64,000 bases of DNA from Pseudomonas mendocina. Its GTDB lineage: Bacteria > Pseudomonadota > Gammaproteobacteria > Pseudomonadales > Pseudomonadaceae. Shown piece after piece: positions 52,131 through 62,096 of this stretch. The notes under the pieces are model-generated. The model was not told the origin of the DNA, did no database searches, and saw only the letters and a program-made list of their open reading frames with translations. How positions within the stretch are numbered: position 1 is the first letter of the stretch; every line of letters begins with the position of its first letter. The stretch covers positions 1,054,001-1,118,000 of the forward strand of contig NZ_LR134290.1 of assembly GCF_900636545.1 (NCBI RefSeq). Reading direction: 5' to 3'. A program made the position numbers and the translations under genes.

Positions 52131-52523
52131 ATGTCGGCGACTCAAAACTACGGCACTGGCCGTCGCAAGACCGCAACCGCGCGCGTATTCCTGCGTCCGG
52201 GCACTGGTAACATCTCGATCAACAATCGCAGCCTGGATACCTTCTTCGGCCGTGAGACCGCTCGCATGGTCGTGCGTCAGCCGCTGGAGCTGACCGAGAC
52301 TGTCGAGAAGTTCGACATCTTCGTCACCGTTGCCGGTGGTGGTGTCAGTGGTCAAGCCGGTGCCATCCGTCATGGCATCACCCGCGCTCTGATCGAGTAC
52401 GACGAAACCCTGCGCAGCCCGCTGCGTAAAGCCGGTTACGTCACTCGTGACGCGCGTGAAGTCGAGCGTAAGAAAGTCGGTCTGCGTAAAGCGCGTAAGC
52501 GTCCGCAGTACTCGAAGCGTTAA
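52131..52523 (+). CDS. rpsI: 30S ribosomal protein S9
   Basis: A 130-residue S9 with [37 protein letters not shown] and the C-terminal [11 protein letters not shown] tail that reaches the P-site tRNA. It completes the rplM-rpsI operon and is followed by a strong terminator. Confidence 0.99.
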   Translation: MSATQNYGTGRRKTATARVFLRPGTGNISINNRSLDTFFGRETARMVVRQPLELTETVEKFDIFVTVAGGGVSGQAGAIRHGITRALIEYDETLRSPLRKAGYVTRDAREVERKKVGLRKARKRPQYSKR

Positions 52524-52544
52524 TCGCGTCTACGCTTCCAAAAG

Positions 52545-52577
52545 CGCCCAGTTTCCTTACGGAGCTGGGCGTTTTTT
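52545..52577 (+). terminator. Rho-independent terminator of rplM-rpsI
   Basis: CGCCCAG/CTGGGCG stem with an inner TCC/GGA pair, followed by six T. Confidence 0.93.
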
Positions 52578-52777
52578 ATGGGCGTGGCAAAGTGCTGCGA
52601 CAACGTGCCGCAGACGCGCAGGCCGCACGCGCCAAGGCTTTCGCCGATCTCTTCCAGGGTAATTACCTTGTCAGAAAAGGGGCTTTTCTTTACCATTTGG
52701 CGAATTTTTTGCGCGGCCCGATTTTTACTTAGTAGAGGCCTGAACAACAGGCCACAAAGCTGATGGGAGACGACTGA

Positions 52778-53371
52778 ATGAGCAATGACGGCGTGAATGC
52801 AGGCCGGCGTCGCTTCCTGGTTGCAGCCACCTCCGTGGTGGGTGCTGCAGGGGCGGTAGGTGCTGCGACTCCGTTCGTGGGGTCATGGTTCCCCAGTGCG
52901 AAGGCCAAGGCGGCCGGTGCACCGGTGAAGGTGAACGTCAGCAAGATCGAGGCGGGTCAGCAGATGGTTGCTGAATGGCGCGGTCAGCCGGTGTTCATCG
53001 TGCGCCGTACCGAGGAAATCCTGGCCAACCTGACCAAGATCGAAGGCAGCGTTGCTGACCCGGAATCCGCTGCCTCCGTGCAGCCGGAGTACGTGGACAA
53101 GAAAAACCGCTCGATCAAGCCAGAGTTGCTGGTGTTGGTAGGTCTGTGCACCCACTTGGGCTGCTCGCCGTCCTTCCGTCCGGAAGTGGCGCCGGCCGAT
53201 ATGGGGCCGGACTGGGTCGGTGGCTATTTCTGCCCCTGCCACGGTTCGCGTTACGACCTCGCCGGTCGCGTGTACAAGGCCCAGCCTGCGCCGCTGAACC
53301 TGCCAGTGCCGCCGCACACCTACGAGACGGATGATGTGATCATCATCGGTGTGGACCAGGAGAAAGCCTGA
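52778..53371 (+). CDS. petA: Ubiquinol-cytochrome c reductase iron-sulfur subunit
   Basis: A 197-residue Rieske protein. The N-terminus has a Tat-type signal-anchor (NAGRRRFLVAATSVVGAAG). The 2Fe-2S cluster is bound by Cys124-Thr-His126-Leu-Gly-Cys129 and Cys152-Pro-Cys154-His155, both complete. It moves electrons from ubiquinol to cytochrome c1 in the bc1 complex. Its stop overlaps petB by one base. It follows the 254-base gap after rpsI. Confidence 0.98.
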   Translation: MSNDGVNAGRRRFLVAATSVVGAAGAVGAATPFVGSWFPSAKAKAAGAPVKVNVSKIEAGQQMVAEWRGQPVFIVRRTEEILANLTKIEGSVADPESAASVQPEYVDKKNRSIKPELLVLVGLCTHLGCSPSFRPEVAPADMGPDWVGGYFCPCHGSRYDLAGRVYKAQPAPLNLPVPPHTYETDDVIIIGVDQEKA

Positions 53372-54582
53372 TGAGCAAATTCATGGAATGGGTGGATGCG
53401 CGCTTCCCTGCCACCAAGATGTGGGAAGACCATCTCTCCAAGTACTACGCACCGAAGAACTTCAACTTCTTCTACTTTTTCGGCTCGCTGGCACTGCTGG
53501 TGCTGGTCAATCAGATCGTTACCGGTATCTGGCTGACCATGAGCTTCGAGCCGTCGGCTGAGGGGGCTTTCGCCTCGGTCGAATACATCATGCGTGACGT
53601 CGAGTACGGCTGGATCCTGCGCTACCTGCACTCCACCGGCGCTTCGGCATTCTTCGTGGTGGTCTACCTGCACATGTTCCGCGGTCTGCTCTACGGCTCC
53701 TATCAGAAGCCGCGCGAGCTGGTGTGGATCTTCGGCATGCTGATCTACCTGGTGCTGATGGCTGAAGCCTTCATGGGCTACCTGCTGCCGTGGGGCCAGA
53801 TGTCCTACTGGGGCGCCCAGGTGATCATCTCGCTGTTCGGTGCCATCCCGGTGATCGGTGACGACCTGACCCAGTGGATTCGTGGTGACTACCTGATCTC
53901 CGGCATCACCCTGAACCGCTTCTTCGCCCTGCACGTGATTGCGCTGCCGATCGTTCTGCTCGGCTTGGTCGTGCTGCACATCCTGGCGCTGCACGAAGTC
54001 GGCTCGAACAACCCGGACGGCGTCGACATCAAGAAGCTGAAGGATGAGAACGGTGTGCCGCTCGACGGTATCGCGTTCCACCCGTACTACACCGTCAAGG
54101 ACATCGTCGGCGTAGTGGTCTTCCTGTTCGTGTTCTGCTTCGTGGTGTTCTTCTTCCCGGAAATGGGCGGTTACTTCCTCGAGAAGCCGAACTTCGAAGC
54201 GGCCAACCCGTTCAAGACCCCCGAGCACATCGCTCCGGTTTGGTACTTCACCCCGTTCTACGCGATTCTGCGTGCGGTACCGGACAAGCTGCTGGGCGTT
54301 ATCGCCATGGGCGCTGCCATCGCCGTGCTGTTCGTCCTGCCGTGGCTCGACCGTAGTCCGGTCAAGTCGATGCGCTACAAGGGGTGGTTGAGCAAGATCT
54401 GGCTGGTGGTGTTCTGCATCTCCTTCGTCATCCTGGGCGTGCTGGGTGTGTTGGCGCCGACCCCGGGTCGTACCCTGCTGTCGCAGGTGTGCACCTTCCT
54501 GTACTTCGCGTACTTCATCCTGATGCCGTTCTACACCAGGATGGAGAAGACCAAACCGGTTCCGGAAAGGGTGACTGGCTGA
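53371..54582 (+). CDS. petB: Ubiquinol-cytochrome c reductase cytochrome b
   Basis: A 403-residue polytopic cytochrome b, a single chain without the b6/subunit IV split. Haem-ligating His pairs appear in YLHSTGASAFFVVVYLHMFR and in the fourth helix (FFALHVIALPIVLLGLVVLH), and the Qo-site PEWY-like stretch appears as PVWYFTPFYAILRAVPDKL. It sits in the inner membrane with petA and petC. Stop and next start overlap (TGATG). Confidence 0.98.
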   Translation: MSKFMEWVDARFPATKMWEDHLSKYYAPKNFNFFYFFGSLALLVLVNQIVTGIWLTMSFEPSAEGAFASVEYIMRDVEYGWILRYLHSTGASAFFVVVYLHMFRGLLYGSYQKPRELVWIFGMLIYLVLMAEAFMGYLLPWGQMSYWGAQVIISLFGAIPVIGDDLTQWIRGDYLISGITLNRFFALHVIALPIVLLGLVVLHILALHEVGSNNPDGVDIKKLKDENGVPLDGIAFHPYYTVKDIVGVVVFLFVFCFVVFFFPEMGGYFLEKPNFEAANPFKTPEHIAPVWYFTPFYAILRAVPDKLLGVIAMGAAIAVLFVLPWLDRSPVKSMRYKGWLSKIWLVVFCISFVILGVLGVLAPTPGRTLLSQVCTFLYFAYFILMPFYTRMEKTKPVPERVTG

Positions 54583-55364
54583 TGAAAAAGCTATTTGCTG
54601 CATTTGTTTTCGCTGCGCTGCCGGCCCTCAGCTTCGCTGCCGGTGGTCATGATGTGCAACTGGACAAGGTCGATATCGATCTGACCGACAAGGCTGCCAT
54701 GCAGGACGGCGCACGTACCTTCGCCAACTACTGCATGGGCTGCCATTCGGCCCAGTACCAGCGTTACGAGCGTGTTGCCGATGACCTCGGCATCCCGCAT
54801 GAAATCATGCTGGACAACCTGGTGTTCAATGACGCCAAGATCGGCGACCACATGAAGATCGGCATGAAGCCGGATGACGCCAAGGCCTGGTTCGGTGCCG
54901 CTCCGCCCGATCTGACCCTGGTCGCACGTGTGCGTGGCAACGACTGGCTGTACACCTACCTGCGCACTTTCTACGCGGATCCTTCGCGTCCGCTGGGCTC
55001 CAACAACAAAGTGTTCCCGAACGTCGGTATGCCTAACGTGCTGGTCGGTCTGCAGGGCAATCAGGTCATCGGTTGCAAGCAGGTTCAGGTCGTCACCGAG
55101 GGCAAGAAGCAATTCGACCCGCTGACCGGTGCGCCGATCACTCACGAAGCTTGCGATCAGCTCACCATCGAGCCGAACACCGGCAAGCTGAGTGAGGCCG
55201 AGTTCGACGAGAAGATCAAGAACTTGGTGACCTTCCTGGCCTACTCGGCCAACCCGGTCAAGCTGAAGTCCCAGCGCATCGGCACCTATGTGCTGCTGTA
55301 CCTGGCGTTCTTCTTCGTGTTCGCCTACCTGCTCAAGCGTGAGTACTGGAAGGACGTTCACTAA
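54582..55364 (+). CDS. petC: Cytochrome c1
   Basis: A 260-residue exported haem protein: signal peptide [20 protein letters not shown], haem motif Cys51-Met-Gly-Cys54-His55, and a C-terminal membrane anchor ([22 protein letters not shown]). The axial Met is probably in the VGMPN region. It receives electrons from the Rieske protein and passes them to soluble cytochrome c. It closes petABC before a strong terminator. Confidence 0.97.
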   Translation: MKKLFAAFVFAALPALSFAAGGHDVQLDKVDIDLTDKAAMQDGARTFANYCMGCHSAQYQRYERVADDLGIPHEIMLDNLVFNDAKIGDHMKIGMKPDDAKAWFGAAPPDLTLVARVRGNDWLYTYLRTFYADPSRPLGSNNKVFPNVGMPNVLVGLQGNQVIGCKQVQVVTEGKKQFDPLTGAPITHEACDQLTIEPNTGKLSEAEFDEKIKNLVTFLAYSANPVKLKSQRIGTYVLLYLAFFFVFAYLLKREYWKDVH

Positions 55365-55384
55365 AGCGTTCAAGCGGTAGCAGA

Positions 55385-55415
55385 CCTGCGCGCCCTGAGG
55401 GGCGCGCAGGTTTTT
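55385..55415 (+). terminator. Rho-independent terminator of petABC
   Basis: An 11-bp perfect stem CCTGCGCGCCC/GGGCGCGCAGG with loop TGAG, followed by five T, 20 bases after the petC stop. Confidence 0.95.
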
Positions 55416-55461
55416 CTACCCTGCCATTTCTGACGGTTGCCTCTGGTCGCCGTGTCTGCGA

Positions 55462-55488
55462 CGAAAAAATTGCTCCGGCAATTTTTCG
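55462..55488 (+). other. Hairpin in the sspA leader
   Basis: CGAAAAAATTGC-TCCG-GCAATTTTTCG: a stem rich in A/T with a TCCG loop and one extra A, 38 bases before sspA. There is no clean T-run afterwards. It could be a weak terminator or a leader structure in the mRNA. Confidence 0.5.
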
Positions 55489-55525
55489 TGTTTCTGGAAA
55501 ATCAAAAAAAGCGAGGAGGATCGCC

Positions 55526-56143
55526 ATGGCGGTGACCAACAGGTTGACCTGCTACTCCGACCCCGCCGACCACTATTCCCATCGCGTGCGTCTGGTGCTC
55601 GCCGAGAAAGGTGTCAGCGTCGAGATCATCGATGTCGAGCAGGGCCGTTGTCCGCCCAAGCTTGCCGAAGTCAATCCCTACGGCAGTCTGCCGACGCTGG
55701 TCGATCGGGACCTGGCGCTGTACGAAGCGTCCGTGGTGATGGAGTACCTCGATGAGCGCTATCCGCATCCGCCCCTGTTGCCGGTGTATCCGGTGGCGCG
55801 GGCCAATAGTCGCTTGCTCATGCACCGCATCCAGCGTGACTGGTGCGTGCTGGTCGATCGTATTCTCGACAAGCGCAGCAAGGAGGCCGAACGTCAGCTG
55901 GCGCGCAAGGAGTTGCGCGAGAGCCTGACAGGCGTTTCGCCATTGTTCGCCGATAAGGCATTCTTCCTCAGTGAGGAACTGAGCCTGGTGGATTGCTGCC
56001 TATTGCCCATTCTCTGGCGTTTGCCGGTGCTGGGTATCGAATTGCCGCGACCGGCCAAGCCGCTGCTCGACTACATGGAGCGCCAGTTCGCCCGTGAGGC
56101 CTTTCAGGCCAGTCTTTCCGCTGCCGAGCGCGCGATGCGCTGA
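55526..56143 (+). CDS. sspA: Stringent starvation protein A
   Basis: A 205-residue GST-fold protein (thioredoxin-like N-terminus [43 protein letters not shown]). It lacks a typical GST catalytic residue and instead binds RNA polymerase; in Pseudomonas and E. coli SspA changes sigma-70 transcription in starvation. A strong GAGGAGG site precedes the ATG. It is followed 13 bases later by sspB. Confidence 0.97.
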   Translation: MAVTNRLTCYSDPADHYSHRVRLVLAEKGVSVEIIDVEQGRCPPKLAEVNPYGSLPTLVDRDLALYEASVVMEYLDERYPHPPLLPVYPVARANSRLLMHRIQRDWCVLVDRILDKRSKEAERQLARKELRESLTGVSPLFADKAFFLSEELSLVDCCLLPILWRLPVLGIELPRPAKPLLDYMERQFAREAFQASLSAAERAMR

Positions 56144-56156
56144 GAAGGAGGAGATC

Positions 56157-56570
56157 ATGAATTCCAGTCGTCCCTATCTGGTTCGCGCCTTGTATGAATG
56201 GATCGTCGACAACGATTGCACGCCTCACCTGCTGGTCAATGCCGAGCACCCTGGGGTGCAGGTACCCTCTGGCTTCGCCAGTGACGGCCAGATCGTGCTC
56301 AATGCCTCGCCCAGTGCCGTGCGCCATCTGCACATGGACAACGAGGCCGTGAGCTTCGAAGGGCGTTTCGGTGGTGTGGCGCACAGTCTCTATATTCCTG
56401 CTGCAGCGATCCTGGCGATCTATGCGCGGGAGAACGGCCAGGGCATGGTCTTCGACATGGAGCCGCCGGTCGCCGGTGGTCCTGAAGAGTCCGGGCCGGA
56501 TGATGACGGGCCGTCCGGTGGCGAGCCGCCGCGCCCAAGCGGCCGGCCAAGCCTGAAAGTGGTCAAGTAG
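56157..56570 (+). CDS. sspB: ClpXP adaptor protein SspB
   Basis: A 137-residue protein beginning MNSSRPYLVRALYEWIVDND, the family opening, with an SspB fold in the first ~105 residues and an acidic linker ending in the ClpX-binding tail (RPSLKVVK). It tethers ssrA-tagged proteins to ClpXP. AAGGAGGAG lies upstream of ATG 56157. It is the second gene of sspAB and ends at a palindromic two-way terminator. Confidence 0.97.
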   Translation: MNSSRPYLVRALYEWIVDNDCTPHLLVNAEHPGVQVPSGFASDGQIVLNASPSAVRHLHMDNEAVSFEGRFGGVAHSLYIPAAAILAIYARENGQGMVFDMEPPVAGGPEESGPDDDGPSGGEPPRPSGRPSLKVVK

Positions 56571-56576
56571 GAAATG

Positions 56577-56602
56577 AAAAGGGCGCCCATGGGCGCCCTT
56601 GT
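56577..56602. terminator. Bidirectional terminator after sspB
   Basis: The 22-base perfect palindrome AAGGGCGCCCATGGGCGCCC plus TT (56579-56600), preceded by A residues. It lies between converging genes. Confidence 0.85.
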
Positions 56603-56620
56603 AGTGTCGCTAGTTTCGAA

Positions 56621-57747
<1,127 letters not shown>

Positions 57748-57769
57748 TTAAACCTTGAATGTACGGCCG

Positions 57770-58129
57770 TCAGGCATCGAAAGCGTTCTTGATCCAGTCG
57801 AGGCGAGTGGCGCCGTCAGTGCTGATGGCGACCACGTCGAAGCGGCAGGGGTAGCGGGCCCAGCATGAGTGTTGCTGGAGGAAGAGTTCTGCGGCGATGA
57901 CCAGCTTGCCACGCTTGCGCGCATCGATGCTCTCCAGGGCGCCGCCCCAGGCGCTATGGCGGCGGGCGCGGACTTCGACGAATACTACTGTATCGCCGTC
58001 GAGCATGACCAGATCGAGCTCGCCACGCCGACAGCTCCAGTTCTGTTCGATCAGGAGCAGGCCGTTACGTTCCAGATGCTGACGAGCCGCCTGTTCGGCG
58101 GCCCGGCCCAGGTCGTTGTGTGCGCTCAA
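57770..58129 (-). CDS. yraN: UPF0102 (YraN) endonuclease-like protein
   Basis: A 119-residue protein of the YraN family. It has AAEQAARQHLERNGLLLIEQ, SCRRGELDLVMLDGDTVVFV and EVRARR, a PD-(D/E)xK nuclease-like core (Glu, Asp, Glu-x-Arg). The role is unknown; the fold suggests DNA binding or Holliday-junction work. Its start overlaps the lpoA stop by four bases (ATGA), an arrangement conserved from E. coli. Confidence 0.93.
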   Translation of the reverse strand: MSAHNDLGRAAEQAARQHLERNGLLLIEQNWSCRRGELDLVMLDGDTVVFVEVRARRHSAWGGALESIDARKRGKLVIAAELFLQQHSCWARYPCRFDVVAISTDGATRLDWIKNAFDA

Positions 58130-59934
58130 TTGATGCTGTCGGGAAGGCGCTGTACCTGGCCACCACGGAACTCTGCCCAGGGCAGTTGGCGTTCGATGCG
58201 CTGCGTGGCGTTCAGGCTAAGGCTGCCGGACAAGCCGTCGATGCGCGAGTCGGGCAGCGCCTTGAGCTGGCCCAGGCGCGGGGCCAGGCGATAGGCGTCG
58301 ACGCCCATGGCGTACAAGCGGCCCAGGCTGCCGCCGGCCTGCGGCCACTGGTTCATGACTTCCTGGCGCAGCGGTGCATGGGTGTCGAGCAGCCAGGGGG
58401 TTTCGCAGAAACGGATGCCTTCCAGGTCCTGATACTGAGCCTGGCTGTGGGCGCCGGTGAACAGGTGCGAGGTGGCATAGACCGGCACGTCGCCGGCGTA
58501 CTGGAAGGCCAGGGTCGGCTTGATCTGTTGTGCCTGTTGCGGCGTGGCGGCAAGGAAGATGAAATCGATGTCCTGGCGACGTGCCGGCTGTGCGTCCAGG
58601 CTGGTGCCCAGGGTATTTTGCAGGCGGCGTGCACGGGCCTCGCTCTCGCGCAGTTGGAACAGGTCGGCGATCTGGCGGGCCAGCTCCACAGGCTGGTCGA
58701 CGTGCTCGGCGGCGATCAGGGTGCCGCCCTGGGCTTGCCAGCTCTGGCGGAAGGCATCCAGTACACGATCACCCCAATCGCCACGCGGCACCAGGGCGAC
58801 GGCGCGGCGCATGCCGTCATTCCAGGCGCGGCGCGCCACTTCGCGGGCCTCGTCCTCGGCCGCCAGGCCGAACTGGAACAGCTGCGCCGGGCCTTCCTGG
58901 CCGGCATCGCTGTAGTTCAGGGCGAGGGTAGTGATGGGCAGTTGTTCGCGATCGCTGAGTTGCTTGACCAGGGGTTTCTCCAGTGGGCCGACTACCAGTT
59001 GCACGCCGTCGGCCTGCGCTTGTTGGTAGAAGGCGTCCAGCGAGCCAATGCGCGAACTGTCGTATAGCTTGATATCCGGCGGGTTCTGTCCGGCCTGTTG
59101 GGCCTCGTAATGCGCGGCGAGGAAGCCGTCGCGCAGGGCGCGAGCAACGCTGGCCAGCTGGCCTTCCTGCGGCAGCAACAGGGCGACGCGGGTCAGCGGC
59201 TGACTAGCCAGCTCGCGCAATTTGCCTAGTGCTTCGGGCAGTTGTTCGGCGGCCGGGTGTTGCGGGTTCTGCGCGACCCACTGGTCGATGGCGGTCTGCT
59301 GCTGTTCGAGCGTGGCGCTGCTTTTGGTCAACTGGGCCAGCTCCAGCCAGCCGGCCAAGTCGCTGTCGGCACCGGCAGAGGTTTGCGCTGGCAGTGTGGA
59401 CACCAGTGCCCAGATGTTTTCGTGGTTGTCATGGGCGGCCTGGCCGCTCAGCAGTGGAGCGATGAACACGCGCTCACGAGCGGCGGCCAGCGTCTGGCCA
59501 TCGGCTTCCAGGGCGCGCGCACGAACCAGCTGGGTGCGAATCTGTTGCTCGACCGGTAGTTCGGCCAGGCGTTCGAGGCTGGGGTGCTGCAGGGCTTTCA
59601 GCGCGCTTTGGGGTTGCTTGCGGGCCAAGGCCAGTTCGGCCTTCAGGGTGCTGGCGAAGATCTGTTGCGCGGGGGGCAGGCTGGCAATGTCGATCTGCTC
59701 GAGAATGCGCGTGGCGCGCGCCACGTCATTTTGCTGGTAACTCTGGTCGGCTGCCGACAGGCGTAGCAGGGCGGCCTGTTCCGGTTTGCTCTCGGCGGCT
59801 TGCTGGAGCATCTGCTCGATGCTGGCTTGCGGTGTGCGTGGCAGCTGGCCCAGGTTGTTGGAGGGCGAGCTGGCGCAGGCGGCGAGCAGGCCGGCCAGGA
59901 AAAGAGCGGAAAGAGGGCGCAGGCTAGCGATCAT
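58126..59934 (-). CDS. lpoA: Penicillin-binding protein activator LpoA
   Basis: A 602-residue outer-membrane lipoprotein. The signal peptide MIASLRPLSALFLAGLLAAC places the lipidated Cys at 20. A TPR-like helical N-domain (AESKPEQAALLRLSAADQSY) is followed by a periplasmic-binding-protein-like C-domain (RVALLLPQEGQLASVARAL; FIFLAATPQQAQQIKP). It stimulates PBP1A transpeptidation from the outer membrane. AGGA precedes ATG 59934, which is preferred to an upstream in-frame start. It heads the operon and is divergent from rsmI. Confidence 0.95.
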   Translation of the reverse strand: MIASLRPLSALFLAGLLAACASSPSNNLGQLPRTPQASIEQMLQQAAESKPEQAALLRLSAADQSYQQNDVARATRILEQIDIASLPPAQQIFASTLKAELALARKQPQSALKALQHPSLERLAELPVEQQIRTQLVRARALEADGQTLAAARERVFIAPLLSGQAAHDNHENIWALVSTLPAQTSAGADSDLAGWLELAQLTKSSATLEQQQTAIDQWVAQNPQHPAAEQLPEALGKLRELASQPLTRVALLLPQEGQLASVARALRDGFLAAHYEAQQAGQNPPDIKLYDSSRIGSLDAFYQQAQADGVQLVVGPLEKPLVKQLSDREQLPITTLALNYSDAGQEGPAQLFQFGLAAEDEAREVARRAWNDGMRRAVALVPRGDWGDRVLDAFRQSWQAQGGTLIAAEHVDQPVELARQIADLFQLRESEARARRLQNTLGTSLDAQPARRQDIDFIFLAATPQQAQQIKPTLAFQYAGDVPVYATSHLFTGAHSQAQYQDLEGIRFCETPWLLDTHAPLRQEVMNQWPQAGGSLGRLYAMGVDAYRLAPRLGQLKALPDSRIDGLSGSLSLNATQRIERQLPWAEFRGGQVQRLPDSIN

Positions 59935-60021
59935 CGGGTCATCCTGATACTTGAGCAAATCAAGCGGCGATTGTACCCAAGCCCTGAGATCGGTGCGATG
60001 CCACAAGGGCGGAACCGGCTA

Positions 60022-60037
60022 GAATGAGCGCTCATTC
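60022..60037. promoter_or_regulatory. Perfect 16-bp palindrome overlapping a possible rsmI minus-10 box
   Basis: GAATGAGCGCTCATTC is fully self-complementary and overlaps TAGAAT (60020-60025), a fair minus-10 hexamer for rsmI. The form suits a dimeric repressor operator. It also contains an in-frame ATG (60024) that is an alternative rsmI start. Confidence 0.45.
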
Positions 60038-60056
60038 AATTAACGAGGTGTTTCCA

Positions 60057-60923
60057 GTGAGTCAGCCCGCAGTCGCAAGCGTCCAGCCAGGCAGCCTTTA
60101 TGTGGTGGCCACGCCGATTGGCAATCTGGACGATATCAGTGCGCGGGCCTTGCGGATTCTGCGTGACGTAGCGCTCATCGCTGCAGAGGACACCCGACAT
60201 TCGGCGCGCCTGCTGCAGCATTTCGGCATCGAAACGCCGCTGGCTGCCTGTCATGAGCACAACGAGCGTGAACAGGGCGGCCGCTTTCTGGCGCGGCTGC
60301 AGGCAGGTGAGGATGTGGCGCTGATTTCCGATGCCGGTACGCCGCTGATTTCCGATCCCGGTTATCACCTGGTGCGCCAGGCGCGTGCAGCCGGCTTCGC
60401 GGTGGTGCCGGTGCCGGGTGCCTGTGCGCTGATCGCCGCGCTGTCGGCTGCCGGTATGCCCTCGGATCGCTTCATCTTCGAAGGCTTCTTGCCGGCGAAA
60501 GCGACTGGGCGCCGTGCGCGTCTGGAGCAGGTGCACGAGGAGCCCCGCACGCTGATCTTCTACGAAGCGCCGCACCGGATTCTCGAATGCCTGCAGGATA
60601 TGCGAGATGTGTTTGGCGGTGATCGCCCCGCATTGTTGGCGCGTGAGCTGACCAAGACTTTCGAGACCCTGCAGGGATTGCCGCTAGCAGAGCTATGCGA
60701 CTGGGTGGCCGCAGACAGTAATCAGCAGCGTGGTGAGTGCGTGGTGGTGGTGGCGGGCTGGCAGGCTCCGGAAGGTGAGGAGGCGGTCAGCGCCGAAGCG
60801 CTGCGTGTGCTCGACCTGCTGATGGCGGAAATGCCGCTCAAACGAGCGGCCGCTCTGGCGGCGGAGATCACCGGGGTGCGCAAGAACCTCCTCTATCAAG
60901 TGGCTTTGGAGCGCAAGGGCTAG
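60057..60923 (+). CDS. rsmI: 16S rRNA 2'-O-methyltransferase RsmI
   Basis: A 288-residue tetrapyrrole-methylase-fold enzyme: [73 protein letters not shown]. It methylates the ribose of C1402 in 16S rRNA. I chose GTG 60057 because GAGG lies eight bases upstream; ATG 60024 lies in the palindrome and would add 11 residues. It is divergent from lpoA and followed by rnpB. Confidence 0.95.
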   Translation: MSQPAVASVQPGSLYVVATPIGNLDDISARALRILRDVALIAAEDTRHSARLLQHFGIETPLAACHEHNEREQGGRFLARLQAGEDVALISDAGTPLISDPGYHLVRQARAAGFAVVPVPGACALIAALSAAGMPSDRFIFEGFLPAKATGRRARLEQVHEEPRTLIFYEAPHRILECLQDMRDVFGGDRPALLARELTKTFETLQGLPLAELCDWVAADSNQQRGECVVVVAGWQAPEGEEAVSAEALRVLDLLMAEMPLKRAAALAAEITGVRKNLLYQVALERKG

Positions 60924-60980
60924 CTCTTGTGACGCCTGTCTCGCTTGCAGCTTGCCATCACGCCCGGTACCCTTGCCGGC

Positions 60981-61328
60981 GGAGAGTCGATCGGACAGTC
61001 GCTGCCTTCGCAAGAAGGGGGAGGAAAGTCCGGGCTCCATAGGGCGGAGTGCCAGGTAACGCCTGGGAGGCGTGAGCCTACGGAAAGTGCCACAGAAAAT
61101 AACCGCCTAAGCGTTTCGGCGCCGGTAAGGGTGAAAAGGTGCGGTAAGAGCGCACCGCACGGCTGGTAACAGTCCGTGGCTAGGTAAACCCCACTCGGAG
61201 CAAGACCAAATAGGGTTCCATCGGCGTGGCCCGCGCTGGAACCGGGTAGGTTGCTAAAGGCGTGCAGTGATGTACGTCGTAGAGGAATGGCTGTCCTCGA
61301 CAGAACCCGGCTTACAGATCGACTCTCC
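60981..61328 (+). ncRNA. rnpB: RNase P RNA, bacterial type A
   Basis: The 5' end GGAGAGTCGATC and 3' end GATCGACTCTCC form a perfect 12-bp P1 helix. Conserved core segments are present: GAGGAAAGTCCGGGCTCC, ACAGAAAATAACCGCC, GGTAAGGGTGAAAAGGTGC and the 3' region GGCTTACAGATC. Length (~348 nt) fits type A RNase P RNA. It is the catalytic subunit that trims tRNA 5' leaders with RnpA. Its place between rsmI and mraZ is usual for Pseudomonas. Confidence 0.97.
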
Positions 61329-61535
61329 TCCCTCCTTCTTCTCGTTTTGCGCTTCTATCCTCCGCTCTTCTGATACCGAAAAATTCTTACTCTTAACAAA
61401 TCACTTTAAGTTCTGAATTCAGCTCGCTGGAATGGCTGGAATTTATCTGCCTAAAGTTGGCTTCGGCATCCCTTTTTTCCTCGCTTTTGTTCGCTAAATA
61501 CCGGTCCTGTAAGGATTTTTCCGTTCCGCAGCGCC
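61329..61535. other. Non-coding stretch between rnpB and the mra promoter
   Basis: About 200 AT-richer bases with no gene. A pyrimidine-rich run (61326-61345) follows rnpB, but I see no good hairpin plus T-run terminator. Together with the mraZ promoter region this makes the 312-base gap before mraZ. Confidence 0.6.
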
Positions 61536-61565
61536 TTGACGGTGAGGCGTAGGCGTTTCTATAGT
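61536..61565 (+). promoter_or_regulatory. Promoter of the mra/fts (dcw) cluster
   Basis: TTGACG (61536-61541), 18 bases, TATAGT (61560-61565). The transcript should start near 61572, immediately before the MraZ-type boxes. Confidence 0.7.
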
Positions 61566-61573
61566 GTGCGCAA

Positions 61574-61608
61574 GTGGTGAAAAGTGGCATGAAGTGGGTT
61601 TTTATGGG
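61574..61608 (+). promoter_or_regulatory. Four phased MraZ-type boxes
   Basis: TGG motifs (GTGG, GTGG, GTGGG, ATGGG) occur at 61575, 61585, 61595 and 61605, exactly 10 bases apart. MraZ is known to bind TGGG-type direct repeats with this period in its own promoter. They begin just after the expected start of transcription, so bound MraZ would block the polymerase. Confidence 0.7.
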
Positions 61609-61640
61609 CACGGACAGCTAATTAAAGGGGAAGCGCAACC

Positions 61641-62096
61641 GTGTTTCGCGGAGCTAACGCCATCAGTCTCGACGCCAAAGGGCGCCTCGCGATGCCGAGT
61701 CGGTATCGTGACGAGCTCGTTTCGCGTTGCGCAGGCCAGCTCATCGTGACTATCGACATCAATGACCCCTGCCTGAACATCTATCCCCTGGTGGAGTGGG
61801 AGCGGATCGAGGAAAAGCTGAGCGTGTTGGCCTCCCTGGATGAGAAAAACCGGATCCTGCAGCGTCTGCTGGTCGGGAATGCGGTGGATCTCGAAATGGA
61901 CGGCAGTGCGCGCATCCTGATCCCGCCGCGCCTGCGTGAACACGTCAAGCTGGACAAGCACGCAATGCTCGTCGGCCACCTGAACAAGTTCCAGTTGTGG
62001 GATGAAGAAACCTGGAATGCCCAAGCTGCAAACGACCTGGCCGCCATCAAGCAGCCGGGAGCCCTTTCCGATGAACTGCGTAGCCTGATCCTGTGA
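61641..62096 (+). CDS. mraZ: Transcriptional regulator MraZ
   Basis: A 151-residue MraZ with two SpoVT/AbrB-like motifs: the first near [20 protein letters not shown] and the second near [20 protein letters not shown]. It forms octameric or dodecameric rings and represses the dcw operon by binding direct repeats upstream. The start is GTG 61641 with AAAGGGGAA upstream. It begins the mra-fts cluster and overlaps rsmH by four bases. Confidence 0.97.
   Translation: MFRGANAISLDAKGRLAMPSRYRDELVSRCAGQLIVTIDINDPCLNIYPLVEWERIEEKLSVLASLDEKNRILQRLLVGNAVDLEMDGSARILIPPRLREHVKLDKHAMLVGHLNKFQLWDEETWNAQAANDLAAIKQPGALSDELRSLIL

Noticed and set aside
60924..61330. Small plus-strand ORF inside rnpB (60945-61169)
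   Set aside because: The region folds as RNase P RNA with conserved core and a perfect P1 helix, so the ORF is incidental.
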